This document shows positions 20,835-33,138 of a DNA stretch of 64,000 bases, piece after piece. The notes under the pieces are model-generated. The model made no database searches, had not been told where the DNA came from, and saw nothing but the letters and a program-made list of their open reading frames with translations. Each line of letters opens with the position of its first letter. The stretch's first letter is position 1. The position numbers were made by a program, and so were the translations under genes. Source of the stretch: Phorcus lineatus. Its lineage: Eukaryota; Mollusca; Gastropoda; Trochida; Trochidae. The DNA lies in assembly GCA_921293015.1 (NCBI GenBank), contig OV121088.1:15165645-15229644 (forward strand), given 5' to 3'.

Positions 20835-23050
20835 ATCTTACTGGTACAAATATCGTGTCACAAGACACTCTTCGAATAAACAAACCTTGTTACAATCGCT
20901 GACTGTAGATACTTTGAAGAAGGCAAGAAGGGGATTAAAAAATCGAAAATGTCCGATGAATGTTTGATGAAGGATGTGGCAATGGGATAACGTCTATCGA
21001 CCTGACATGGGATGCGTCTAACGAGACTCATGTTGTTGAACTCGTAATGAGGGCATTGATCGGGGAGGTTGATTGCGGACTTAGAAAGTTGATTGAGACT
21101 GTTAACTGATCACATTGACTTGCCGGCATGGTGGTTAAGAGCTGTACAGTGTCGGATTCAACAGACATCTTTGACTGAGTGCTGAAAATCGTAAGTCTTA
21201 TATCCAGTCCAGAAATAAGATTAAAGACTCAGCAAGTCTATTTGAAGAGTGTACACTTAAAATTTGTAAATGAAGACATATTGGAGACTTGTTTTTATTT
21301 GAAAAGAGCTGTTTGCTAGATATTTTTAGAGGCTAAATGTTTGTCTAGAAAATTGTTGATAATATTATGTCCCTCCCTTTTTGGCAATATCCATCAGTCA
21401 ATTCAAACCAGATATTATATCACTAAGACAAGGTTGAGACATGACAGTCTTTGAATTCATATGAAGGACACTTGGATCATGTTGCAAGTTTCTTTGTCCA
21501 ATTTAGAAAATGTCCTAAAAGGCATTATTTTCTCAGGAAAATGAAAGGACAAGAAACATCAAAAACCCCAATTCACATAAACATGGCCGCTTGCAATTTT
21601 CCCTTGATAAGTGATACCTCATTCTGCGCCTACGGATAATCGGGTTCGGTATTGAAATGTTGTATTACCAGTAGAAAACAAATTTTGCATAATCTTTTAT
21701 CTAATTGGAGACAACTGAAATGAAGCAGCAAAGGACAAAATATAGTCTATCTCATTGTTTTGGGTTCCCTATACTTAAAGTATCTTAATTTTGATTTTGC
21801 ATAAAGCAGGTTCAAAAACAAAGAGATTAACATGGGAAGTTATTTTTACGGCTATTTTGAAAAGAAACGGGTCCACCACATGCTGTAAAACCAGGTGGGA
21901 ATATATAGACCAGGATGTAAGTAGGATTTCATAGATCATATACATCAAACGAGTACTATAACTGATAAGTATAAATGAGAATTTATGTCATAAATCATGA
22001 ATGCGCTAGTTTCAGAACTCCAGCAAAGAACTGATTTATCAACAGACAGGTCACACTAAGATAGAGTCCTTGGTCTGTCCTGGATGGGACTTTTCAGCCA
22101 GGAGGGACTGTACTTTTGACTTTTTTCAAAATACCCTGTGGGTTGTTTTTAATGGAGCAATTTAAAACCAGCACAGAAAGACCCAAGTTCACTTAAGTAA
22201 TTTGAGGTGTCTTGTCGATTTTCTTGATAGGAAAACTCGAAACAATCAAAATGGCGATGGAAACAAAGTTGGTAGGCAAACAATTGTCTGCATTTACAGC
22301 AGGACATTAATAAAACCAGGGAGACAGACGTGACTTGTTTCAACTACATCTGATCGGATAGAAGTGGTCAAGCCAGAAATAGACAACAGAAGCAATTGTC
22401 CAGGATCTCCAGAATGTCTGTTTTTGATAGTAGATCGGATTCACACCTGCTCAGCGAGCAGACGATTTCTCGGATGAATCAGACGATTCCAGGACCGAGG
22501 CAGACGATAAGTAACCATGCCACCTCGGTCTGGGAAATAATCCAATTTATCTCCTGGAAGATACGGCATTGATCGTCTCCATACATATCGGCGAAATGTC
22601 AACATTTATAGAAATCAAAGTTTCCAACAATTGGAGTATTTATAGTCTGTTATTTCTATCTGCGGGAGACATGAATCATATTAATTTAACGTCATTGCCA
22701 CTAGTGAGAAGTATCATTGCCGCAATGGATTCATATGTTGCCATTGAAAAATCAGAGAATCTGTGATGAATATCAGGTGGGTTTTTGTTAGATATTTGGA
22801 ATAATTGTCCTTGAACTGAAATTTTGAAAATACTCTTTCTTAAGCAAAGCTAACCTCAATGTTACGTATTGCATTTCATCAGATTAAACCTGTGTACAAG
22901 AAGTGTTTATCCGTGTATGTATATTTCACAATTTTGAATGTCATACACGTTTAGTTTCTATTTTTTGATATCATGAAATAAACAATATCTTATTCTTTTA
23001 TATTTTCAGTGGTGGAATTTTCCATCTATCGGAGAAAATAAAATCTGTAT
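20835..23050. other. No gene recognised
   Basis: The 20.9-21.2 kb part is less AT-rich. It contains GGCATGGTGGTTAAGAGC near 21124, which looks like a pol III A box, but no B box at correct spacing was found. CAGACGAT recurs three times between 22450 and 22510. Nothing is clearly coding. Confidence 0.3.
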
Positions 23051-23366
23051 TTTCACTCAGTGAAAGAACAATGCGATTCTACTCAGTGAAATATCGCTAT
23101 TATCATATGACGTCATGTGTGATGTCAAGAAACAATTGAATGATGTCATGAGAGGCTCTCGATAGCGAAGCGATCTTGCTACTCCAATAATAGAGTTAAG
23201 ATCATTTACGACATTTGGGAAACATAGTAAATAGAACATTCGACATTTCCCCTCGAATACCATGCACATCTGACATCTTGAAGTAGAAAATTATATATTT
23301 ACACTTAAGGCTGCGCTGTGAAAATACTAATCTCTACTTCACTCAATGAAAAACAAATGGTATTCG
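23051..23366. repeat. Repeat-like segment with a perfect palindrome, a CRE and a 10-bp inverted repeat
   Basis: TTTCACTCAGTGAAA (23051-23065) is a perfect palindrome around its central base. ACTCAGTGAAA recurs about 30 bp later, and TTCACTCAATGAAA occurs near 23338. TGACGTCA lies at 23108-23115. CGAATACCAT (23254-23263) is repeated inverted as ATGGTATTCG (23357-23366). The pattern suggests a decayed dispersed element. No transposase is present. Confidence 0.4.
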
Positions 23367-23438
23367 GCGAGAAAATGTCAAATATTCTCTCTATACGTTA
23401 CGATATATGTAAGACGTTAACTTTATGAAAACATTTGT

Positions 23439-23473
<35 letters not shown>
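23439..23473 (+). repeat. Poly-G tract, 35 nt
   Basis: Thirty-five consecutive G residues, then AGGGG. The true genomic length is uncertain because such tracts sequence and assemble poorly. Confidence 0.9.
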
Positions 23474-24253
<780 letters not shown>

Positions 24254-24567
24254 ATACACTCATTAATGCTATGGAATCTATGTGCACGTTATTGAAGATC
24301 AATTATTTAATTCAAAGTTTTGATATTTTGATATATTTTATTTTGTATAGGTTATTTTTACTGTACAAATATAGATCTCGACTTTCAAAGTTAGACGCGT
24401 CCACACATCTGCATAAGTCATCTATTTCTAGAAGGAGGAAAGAAAAGTCTTTTCTCTATTTTTAACCCTTCTGTTGTACATAACACACACCATGTGTATC
24501 AAAAAACCCACAGAGTGCGTTCATCACGTGCTAACATATCTACCATCCTCATCAGGGGAATTGGCGC

Positions 24568-24599
24568 GGGGAGGGTGAGGGGAGGGTGAGGAGAGGGGG
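24568..24599 (+). other. G-quadruplex-forming motif
   Basis: The sequence GGGGAGGGTGAGGGGAGGG lies within 24568-24586 and is followed by further G runs. It has four or more runs of at least three G with 1-3 nt loops, so it fits the usual quadruplex rule. Confidence 0.7.
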
Positions 24600-27500
24600 T
24601 TAGTGGAGTACTATCAAGTTGCTTCCAAAGAAAAGGGCAAGATAGTACAAAAAGTGCAGGTCAAAGATGCTTTCCCTGCCACAACGGTGTTACGAAAAGC
24701 ACTCAACCCATACATGCATTTGCAAGCATATAACTTACATTTGTAGAATATATACCTAACAGTGGGTACTTGGTGAATATTATTTGAATATTCGTTTAAA
24801 GGTCAGAAAATAAATAATAAGAAGAATATTGATAACGATTAATGCACTCTCTGTATCCGTGTACAAGAGTTATTGTATGATGACGATTGTAAGTATGTAC
24901 CTCGCACTCTTCAGTTTTCGATTGAGCTGTACATAAAACAACGCGGAATAACAATATATTCCCGAAGGTTGAATTGTACGTATTGGATAATACATGAATA
25001 TATAGGAGTTTTCTTAATCTTGGCATGACAAGAATATTTTCCATTTTTACTTATTCATTTTTACGCATGAAACAAATTAATTTCTATACATTCTATTCAT
25101 TACCCTTATTGTGAATATGATTATTTTATCATTTATGTTATCATTTCACGCTAAGTAAAATGTGTGCATTCCTCATAAACTCAGTTACATATAGAAGTCA
25201 AATTAATGCAAATACATTTCCAAATTAGGGCATATTTAACAAAGTTTAGGAAGAGTCAATAAAGATTTTCAAATCGATGTCTGTTTTAATAAAACGAGTT
25301 AATGACTTAGTCATAAAACTGTGATGGTTTTATTCTGTGGACCCCGAACATATGTAATGGGTTTATTCTGAGTAGGCCAGCTTACTTTAATGGTTTTATT
25401 CTGAGGAAGCCAGTCGAAATTACTGAAAATATCCTAGTATAATTGCTTATTAATGTTACGGGGTAGCGTTGCGTTTCAATGTGCTTAAACCCGCGAATAA
25501 TGAGTATGGCAGGGTGAGACATGTTTACTAACAGTACAAATAGACAATGTTTGAATCACAGACGTTAAGTTCCAACATGTGCATTTGTTAAGGTTGTATT
25601 CCTAGAAAGTATTTTCTAACCGTTTTTGATAATTTTAACGTTTCGTTCCAACTCGTTAACGCAATTTTTTCCTGATATTTAGCAACACGTGTGTGCAAGA
25701 CATGGTATCTTTCTTTAAAGAATTGAGTAGCTTGGAATCTAAAAAAAACATATGACTGTGTTGAGGTATACTGTGGTTTCCCTTTGCTTTAAAGTTCAGC
25801 TGAAGAAGATAGGTATGGCATTTTTTACAACTTTCACAAATAACCTTTACTAAGGTTAATCTTAACTTTAAGGCTTGAACATTATTAAAAAAAATGCCTT
25901 AGCTATCACTTCAGGCAAGGAAAGGAAACTAAAAGGTTAAAAAATAGTATACATTAACTGTTGATCTAACACCCGATATACCCTAAAGGCCATCTGTACT
26001 TTGTAATTCTAATAGCTTTGGCTTGCTACGGATTCACACCACTTGAATTAATCAAACAGGCTTGGTACTTTTAAACTATAATTTTTTTGTAGCAAGGTTC
26101 AAAGAAGTTGTAGTGTTGTGACTCAATTCCGATTTTCCTGGCAGGGCTATTCCTTAAATGACAAACCTTATCTGCTGCCTTGTAGTTAAAGACTTCAATA
26201 TACTTTTACTTGATTGGACTAAAGTAACTGGTAGTCCAATCTTAGTTTAAGTTTCGTTTTCCCATAAAGAAATCGGTACAACTAAAACAGAACAGGTTTT
26301 CTATGGTCTACATTTTTGCTTGGGATAATATCAAATGATGTGTACGTCCAATTACAAATATATATGAATAAAATAATAATATAATTTTCTATAATAGAGT
26401 CGGTTCTATTTGTTACATTCATTTCATAGTCTCCATATTGCTTTTGATTATTATAGATAAACTGAACTGATTTTCATGACACAATCAATCATACCCGAAT
26501 GCCGGAAGTATGAGAAAAACAAATTAAAGGTCAACTTTTTGAATTAAATCAATTGAGATAATAATAAATATTCGCATGATGTTTTGTGTAAGACATTTAT
26601 CCCTTGCGTAAAAAAGGAATGCGCCCCTAAAATTATGTTTTAAGTTGGGACTCTAAATGATCCCTTTTTGTAATTTTCACCAATATTTAATACGCTAAAG
26701 AACAGTCTCAGCTTATTTTTCCATGGACGCCACGTTTTATTACGTTATTATCTAAAAGACCCCGGGGAGGCCTTTGAAAGAATTGTCATATTGTGATTTA
26801 TTACTTTTGATTTGCTCCCCCTGCGCGATGACACAACGAGTCTCTATATTTCTTATGAGAAAGTTATGTTTTCACAAATTTTGTATGAAAACTGAATTTC
26901 TTAATTTTCTGCAAGACCAGATTTCAAACCATGTATAATACGAGTATTCAATGTTTCCTTTATAAATAAATGCAAACATTAAACCATGTATATATAAGTG
27001 TAGTCCTTTTTTAATAGATACTTAAATATATTCAAACATGAAGCCAGCAAACGGCATACCATGTCTTATATCTTATGCTTACTTGCCGATACAAGCAGTC
27101 TAAATGTCAGCATCTACAGAGCTTCTTATAAAAATGCTTTGTAAATACAAAACAGCTTTTACTAGTCATCGTCCATGTAAAAAACATCCAGATTCACGTT
27201 TTCATGATATTACAGTCTCATGAATATATTATACGTTACAAAACGACAGCATAATAAAACTGTCCGCCCGTTAAAAATACGATATAAACTGTTGTTGTAA
27301 ATTCTTTATCCATCGTTCACACCCGTTCTTCTATCAATGTCATCTTCTATGAGAGGGCGCTGAAGGAGACTAAAATAACCCTTCCTTGCTACCATTGATA
27401 TTTAGGGAGCTTCGGCTATTTATAGTAGGATGTGAGATAGCTGAGGGAAGATGCCACGCTTTACAAAACAAACATAAAGGCACAATTAACTGTCAGTTTT

Positions 27501-30500
27501 CTCTGGCGGGTTTCGAAGCAATCACATCACAACTGAAGCAGAAGAAGTCGGTCGCAAAGAAGTCACGTGATTTCGTCTTGGTTCTTAATGTTTTATGCCA
27601 ACAACAGCGTATGTGAAGTTGATTTTAATTTATTTTGAGAGTTTCAAAGAGATTTGACTCCCATTCAATTAATGCATCATTACTCATCAACAGAGTAAGT
27701 CATGGCTAAACATTTTGAATACGATAGTATGTTAATGTATATTTTAGAAAAAATGCTAACCATATGAATATCTTTATACGAGGTTAGCTAATTTAGGGCG
27801 ATATTTTTAATTTGGTAGTTGCTCATGGAGATATCTTATGAAAAATGAACCTGAATATATGAATATATATTTATATAATTATGTTAGGGTAGGACTCACG
27901 AGTAACTGTTTTCAATGTATATATGCATATTGATATGCAATTACATGCGCATTCCTTTACAAGTGCACTCTATTAAGTTGCCGTTTCAAAGGTATTCACG
28001 TATTCAGATTGAAAACAATAATTTTGAAAAGTAGACGCTGTTTTTTAATTCATGTGCTGTGTGGATAATGTTGACTCTGAAAATTGAGCGGTATTTAGTA
28101 AAAGATCGCATTGGAAAAATCGTATTACAACTTTCCAAAAAGCTATGTAAAAACAAGGCATTTTAGATTTTCCCAATAATAGAAAAATACAATGCATCAT
28201 TGCGTTGATTTAATACGATGCGGTTGTGCAATCTCTCCCTTAAACAACCTATTAGGTACGGTATGCACTTAATTTAGATTTGATAGGGAGTACCAAATGA
28301 CCGTAGCTGCAAAAATACCTTGGAGGATTATGCAACAATATCTAAATTTGCACCGGTTGAATTCATCGATGTACGCAGGAAATGATTAAGATGGCACACC
28401 CAATTGGGTACTCAAAGGTAATTCAGAAATACAGGCACCATTCCCTGAAATCCATACATACGCGTGTCTTTGTTTGGATTGGGAATTATCACGCAAAAAA
28501 ATCTGGCAGTTTTATTCATTCATGGGAAAGCAATGTGAAATTGGATTATGGATCCAAAGCCGAATAAAAAATGTTTTTACGATATATTTGAGTATTCTAC
28601 TAATCACGTTTTTCATGCGCCATAAATATTATTGGTACGATTCATATCCTCTGCAATCATATCGAACGGTCTTGAAATGGTAAGCAGTTACTTGGTAAAT
28701 AGTCTCTGCCCTAAATCTCGTCGGGTCTCGTGAGAAATCGATAAATCATCCAATCACTGCAGCGGTAAACCATAGTTTCGTAAACAGAAAGTCAGCGCAA
28801 ATCAGGAATCGGACTTTTCAAGCAATTATTACGTTCTTGGTACAACGTGCCAGCAAAACATCCACATGTACATTTCATTAAGAACATCTCAAGTTGATTA
28901 ATCAGTATTTGGGAATCAAATATACACAATGCGCCATTGTAGTGGCAGTCTTAATCAATTTAGTGCGGTCTGTGTAAATAGATTGTGAAGAATAGCGATC
29001 AACATTGTATATTTCATTAGCATAAGTTTTGGCTTTCTGATCTATGTAAATTTTGTTGAAACGGTAATTGACACTCATGACTTGATCTGAAATGACTATT
29101 GGTTTAATCGAGTTACAAAAACGGGTAAATGACGTTTTTATAGTAGGTTTTGCTTCTATGTGGTATATTCATTACCATTAAAATTTAGCTTGAGCTTCAC
29201 AGTGTTACACCAATTAAGAATGTGCTTATTTTTCCATTACTTTGAATCCCTAAATCATTCTCAGAAAGATTATATTCATCTTGTTTCATCATGTAAAATA
29301 GTCATAATTCTAAATATGATAATCGTTTTGTATGAATCTAACTGTCAAAATTAGTATATCAATTTTGGATGTCCAAATGAATTTTTCTTACATTCGATGT
29401 TTAAATTCCTGTATATTTAAGACAAATGTTAACTTGTAAAACCAAATCAGAACAACATGTCTTCACGTAGACGATAAACATCAATTATACTTTGACAATG
29501 ATAATATTTTATGGTGGAATATGAAATTACCATATGAGTAAGTGAATATAAATAATACATAAGAATACAGTTGTTACAATTACATTTTGCAAAAACGCTG
29601 GGAAATAAATATTCTAAATTATTTCACAACCGACTTAAACACTTTTTTCCCTTTACGCGTAGATCGATAGTAATAGTATTGTAAAAGGATAATCTGGTTA
29701 ATTTTTGTCATGAACTGTTCATGTGCCTATCAGAACTATGAACAGCATTTAATATTAGTGTCAAAATGTTTCATGTTCGAGAAACATGATCGTTGAATCT
29801 TACAAGGCAGCCTGTCACAAGTATCACTTCTAACTCTGTGTCAAGAAATTGAAAGCGTCCATTGAAATGCACCTAAGCGCAACAGAATGAATAACCCATT
29901 TAGACGCCGGCAGCTAAAAATAGACATTTGCGACAATCGGTTTTACGCAAGACTAACTCCCTATTATGAATGATGATTTGAAAACTGTCACTAATCATAA
30001 ATAGGGGAAAAAAGTCAGAGATTTTAATAAATCTGAATAAAAAAGTGACCCATATGCATGCTCCCTTTAAAAACCAGGGTAAGGAATAGTTGCCTCACAC
30101 ACGTCAAAGTGATTCAAGTAACTCTGAAAGTATGTATGATATATTAAATACAATTTCAATTACTTGTATATAAGAGGGGCAGTAGCACATTTTTTGAAAA
30201 CATTATTTCCGCAATTTTGATAAATGATGCTAAATGTACTACCTTCAGGGGGGACAAACATTTCATAACTTAACCCAATCATCCTTTGTCGTAGAACAAG
30301 AACAAATCACTGGCGGCCATTTTAAAGTGAACACCTTTTAATCATTTGCATTTAATTTTAGAACTGCTTCTTTCATCTAAAAATCTTTGAAGATGACACC
30401 GTATGAGGAAAGATTTTTTATTTCATAATCCATCAATAAACTACCGCACTTATTAATTTGATATCTTAAGGGATTGTACTCAGTTTTGAACTAAACTTTT

Positions 30501-30910
30501 AACCAAAGAGGAGTTCAACATCCTGATATTAATAATTTGTCATATTGAGATTAAAGTAGCAACTTATCTTTGAATATACGACCCAATCAGAACATTTGAA
30601 AATGTTTACCATTTCTAATGACCAGATAAACTATCATTTAAAATGATAAAAGCCTGAAATGATTTTAAATGTTTTCAATCAAGTACAGATGAAATATATA
30701 CTATTGCCATCCAGTCACAATGTTCCAGATAATGTAACAACGATCATTCAGTGTTGTATCGATTATAATGTATCACAAGGTCAAAAATATTGAAAAGGTT
30801 TATCTAATCCCTTGTTAATGATTAATCATCGTATATTCGATATTTAAACAACATGATATCGATTAACTAACACCCATCCTTCATTTTTGTTTGTTAATAA
30901 TATTTTGAGG

Positions 30911-30914
<4 letters not shown>
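24600..30914. other. Long AT-rich stretch, no gene recognised
   Basis: Apart from the 33-bp tandem repeat at 25.3 kb, I see no coding exon, RNA gene or mobile element. Open frames are all under 80 codons and lack family resemblance. Confidence 0.35.
25324..25422 (+). repeat. 33-bp tandem repeat, three units
   Basis: Units start ATGGTTTTATTCTG (25324), ATGGGTTTATTCTG (25357) and ATGGTTTTATTCTG (25390), an exact 33-bp period. The second halves are diverged except for a GGCCAG/AGCCAG block in units two and three. Confidence 0.75.

Positions 30915-31003
<89 letters not shown>
30915..31003. repeat. (TA)n microsatellite, 89 bp
   Basis: Uninterrupted TA dinucleotides. Such tracts can extrude cruciforms and are unstable in length. 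Confidence 0.97.
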
Positions 31004-31005
<2 letters not shown>

Positions 31006-31574
31006 CCATAACGACAAAAGTATCGACAGCTGATAATTACACAAGTTAATCAAGGTATCATAGCTGTCCTCATATTATATACCCATTTACTCATTTCCGA
31101 ATATCTGATAACCATTCATTGACTGACATATTGAATACACACTACTCTGCATACTATTCATAAACTATATAGGCCTTACAATACTGTAATTCAAAAGAAT
31201 ATAATTTGATGTCCTTAGTCAACGTGATTTGAAATTAAGATGAATTAGGATAGTACAATGACACTTCAAGAGGCGGGAGCTAATTTTATTCCCTAACCTG
31301 TATTTTCTTTGTATCTGATAGTAATGATTACTGAAGATAATTATATTGCGCACACATTATGCTAAAGAATTCAAAGAATTACAGATATACACTGTAATTA
31401 CGGTACTGATACTCAGGCATAATGGTAACCATTACACAATCTTCGCCAGTTGACAGGTTAAATGTTGGTTAACAGAATGAAGCCTCCGAGCACCAAAGGT
31501 GACACAACAAGTCTCTCATATCATATTCCATTGCGGTGAAGAGAATTACCATTTCAAAGTAGCAGATAATCCAG

Positions 31575-31668
31575 CCATGAAACGAAACAATCGTCCTGCG
31601 ATAATCAGGGTAACTGATAAATGATTATCTACCCATGAAACGATGAACCCATCCTACGATTATCCGAA
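31575..31668 (+). repeat. Two-unit direct repeat, 58-bp spacing
   Basis: CCATGAAACGA at 31575 and again at 31633 is followed in each copy by a related block, TCGTCCTGCGATAATC and CATCCTACGATTATCC respectively. This is an imperfect tandem duplication of about 58 bp. Confidence 0.5.
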
Positions 31669-31737
31669 ACCATTGTTGCTGAACCTTACAGATGAAAGTA
31701 AACTGAGACTTAGACAGAACCATTCCTTCTTAGACAA

Positions 31738-31813
31738 TAATATAGTCAAACCATGGAGCACAAAAACAGCTTTCTACCGCAAAGTTGCCAATCCCCTGAT
31801 GGAATTCTAGTAC
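31738..31813 (-). mobile_element. Degenerate fragment related to the SINE at 55.6-55.9 kb
   Basis: The plus-strand sequence CTACCGCAAAGTTGCC, then AATCCCCTGATGG and a TTCTAGTACC end, aligns with CTACTGCAGACAAAGTTGCC, GAGCCCCTGGCGG and ATTCGAACC of the better preserved element. AACCATGG occurs to the left in both. Only this head-proximal part is recognisable, and there is no tail or target duplication. Confidence 0.45.
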
Positions 31814-33094
31814 CAAGTTAAACCGATATATGAAACAGTCATTCCAACTGTACGGGAAGCTGGAAAATACATTTTGTTCTAGAATTCGTATTTTGCAGAA
31901 TGCAAATAACGCGAGGAGTCATGTTGCGGTTAATAGCCTTTGGATGCTGTTAATGTTCAAATGATCACAGGGTTTCATGCTTATGACCAAACTATAGGCT
32001 CAAGGTGGAGAATGTGTATGCTATAGACAGTTTAACATTTTGTTGGAACAGATTCTAAAACAACTACGCATTACTCGTTTCTAGTAATAAATCGAGCCTT
32101 GGTTCTATAGATCAGCATCATTTGTTTATTCTTAAGGTTGAAGACTTTGACTTTGAACTATTGGGCATTTGTTTCAATTATTTTTCGGATTGACACCAAT
32201 GTACATTTAACAATTCACATCGGTCAAGGTATTTCCAAACGAAATATAATCATCTTATGCATTTCAAACTTATGAGGATGTTTTCAATATAACGTTTATT
32301 GTCTTAAAGATTTGTATAATTATATAATGCTACACCACACAAGTACACAAGCTCTAGTTGTATTGTTGAAATCTTGAAAACGCTAACCCGAAACGAGCTT
32401 AACAATACCAAAATCATTATATTTACACAATTGAAAGCGTTTAAACGGATAGAAATGACACGTTAAACATATAAAAAAAAATCCGGTACAATTAACATGT
32501 CACTTACGTATACCTTTGTTAACGTAACACGATTGAACTATGACAAATCCATATCAGTCGATTCAACCACATTTGCTTAAGACATACATGCTTAAAAACA
32601 TGAAAACCTCCTACGACTTCCCCACTATTTAACGTCATTAACTCTCGTTTTAAGCTTTACTATTTAGGGAGATGTTATTTGGCCATGAAGACGTCTCACA
32701 TATGCATATCTGGTACTTGACAGTTTGTAAAACAAGGACATAAACATCGCCACTTTTCACTCACGATCGCTTTTCGTGAACACCGTAGGGTCAAAGGCGT
32801 TATTTATGTTGGTTGCAGCATCAAAGGAGCTGAAGGATGTAGGTAGCGCTTTGAGCATTTATCAGAATATGTGAAAAGTGCCATATAAATATCCACATTA
32901 TTATCCTCATTAAGGAAAATAACTTCTTTATACCAGTATGATTTAATATTATATATATTGAACAATGTACGAGCAACGATGTAGACATTGTTTATCCTTA
33001 TAAAAAAAGTATGAACAATATTTAGAATTATTGTAAATAGATTATGTATATGTGAGATTTAACATCAAGGAAAATGATATTAGGTAAATTGGTG
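31814..33094. other. No gene recognised
   Basis: AT-rich sequence without a supported feature. Confidence 0.35.
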
Positions 33095-33138
33095 TTTCGA
33101 CGTTTCGACGTGTCGACTTCTCGACGTTTCGACGTTTC
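33095..33138. repeat. 8-bp CpG-rich minisatellite, 5.5 units
   Basis: Units TTTCGACG (33095, 33103, 33127), TGTCGACT (33111) and TCTCGACG (33119), then a partial TTTC. Nine CpG dinucleotides fall within 44 bp, against a surrounding AT-rich sequence with very few. Confidence 0.9.

Noticed and set aside
21120-21170. A-box-like GGCATGGTGGTTAAGAGC
   Set aside because: No B box at the right distance and no cloverleaf.
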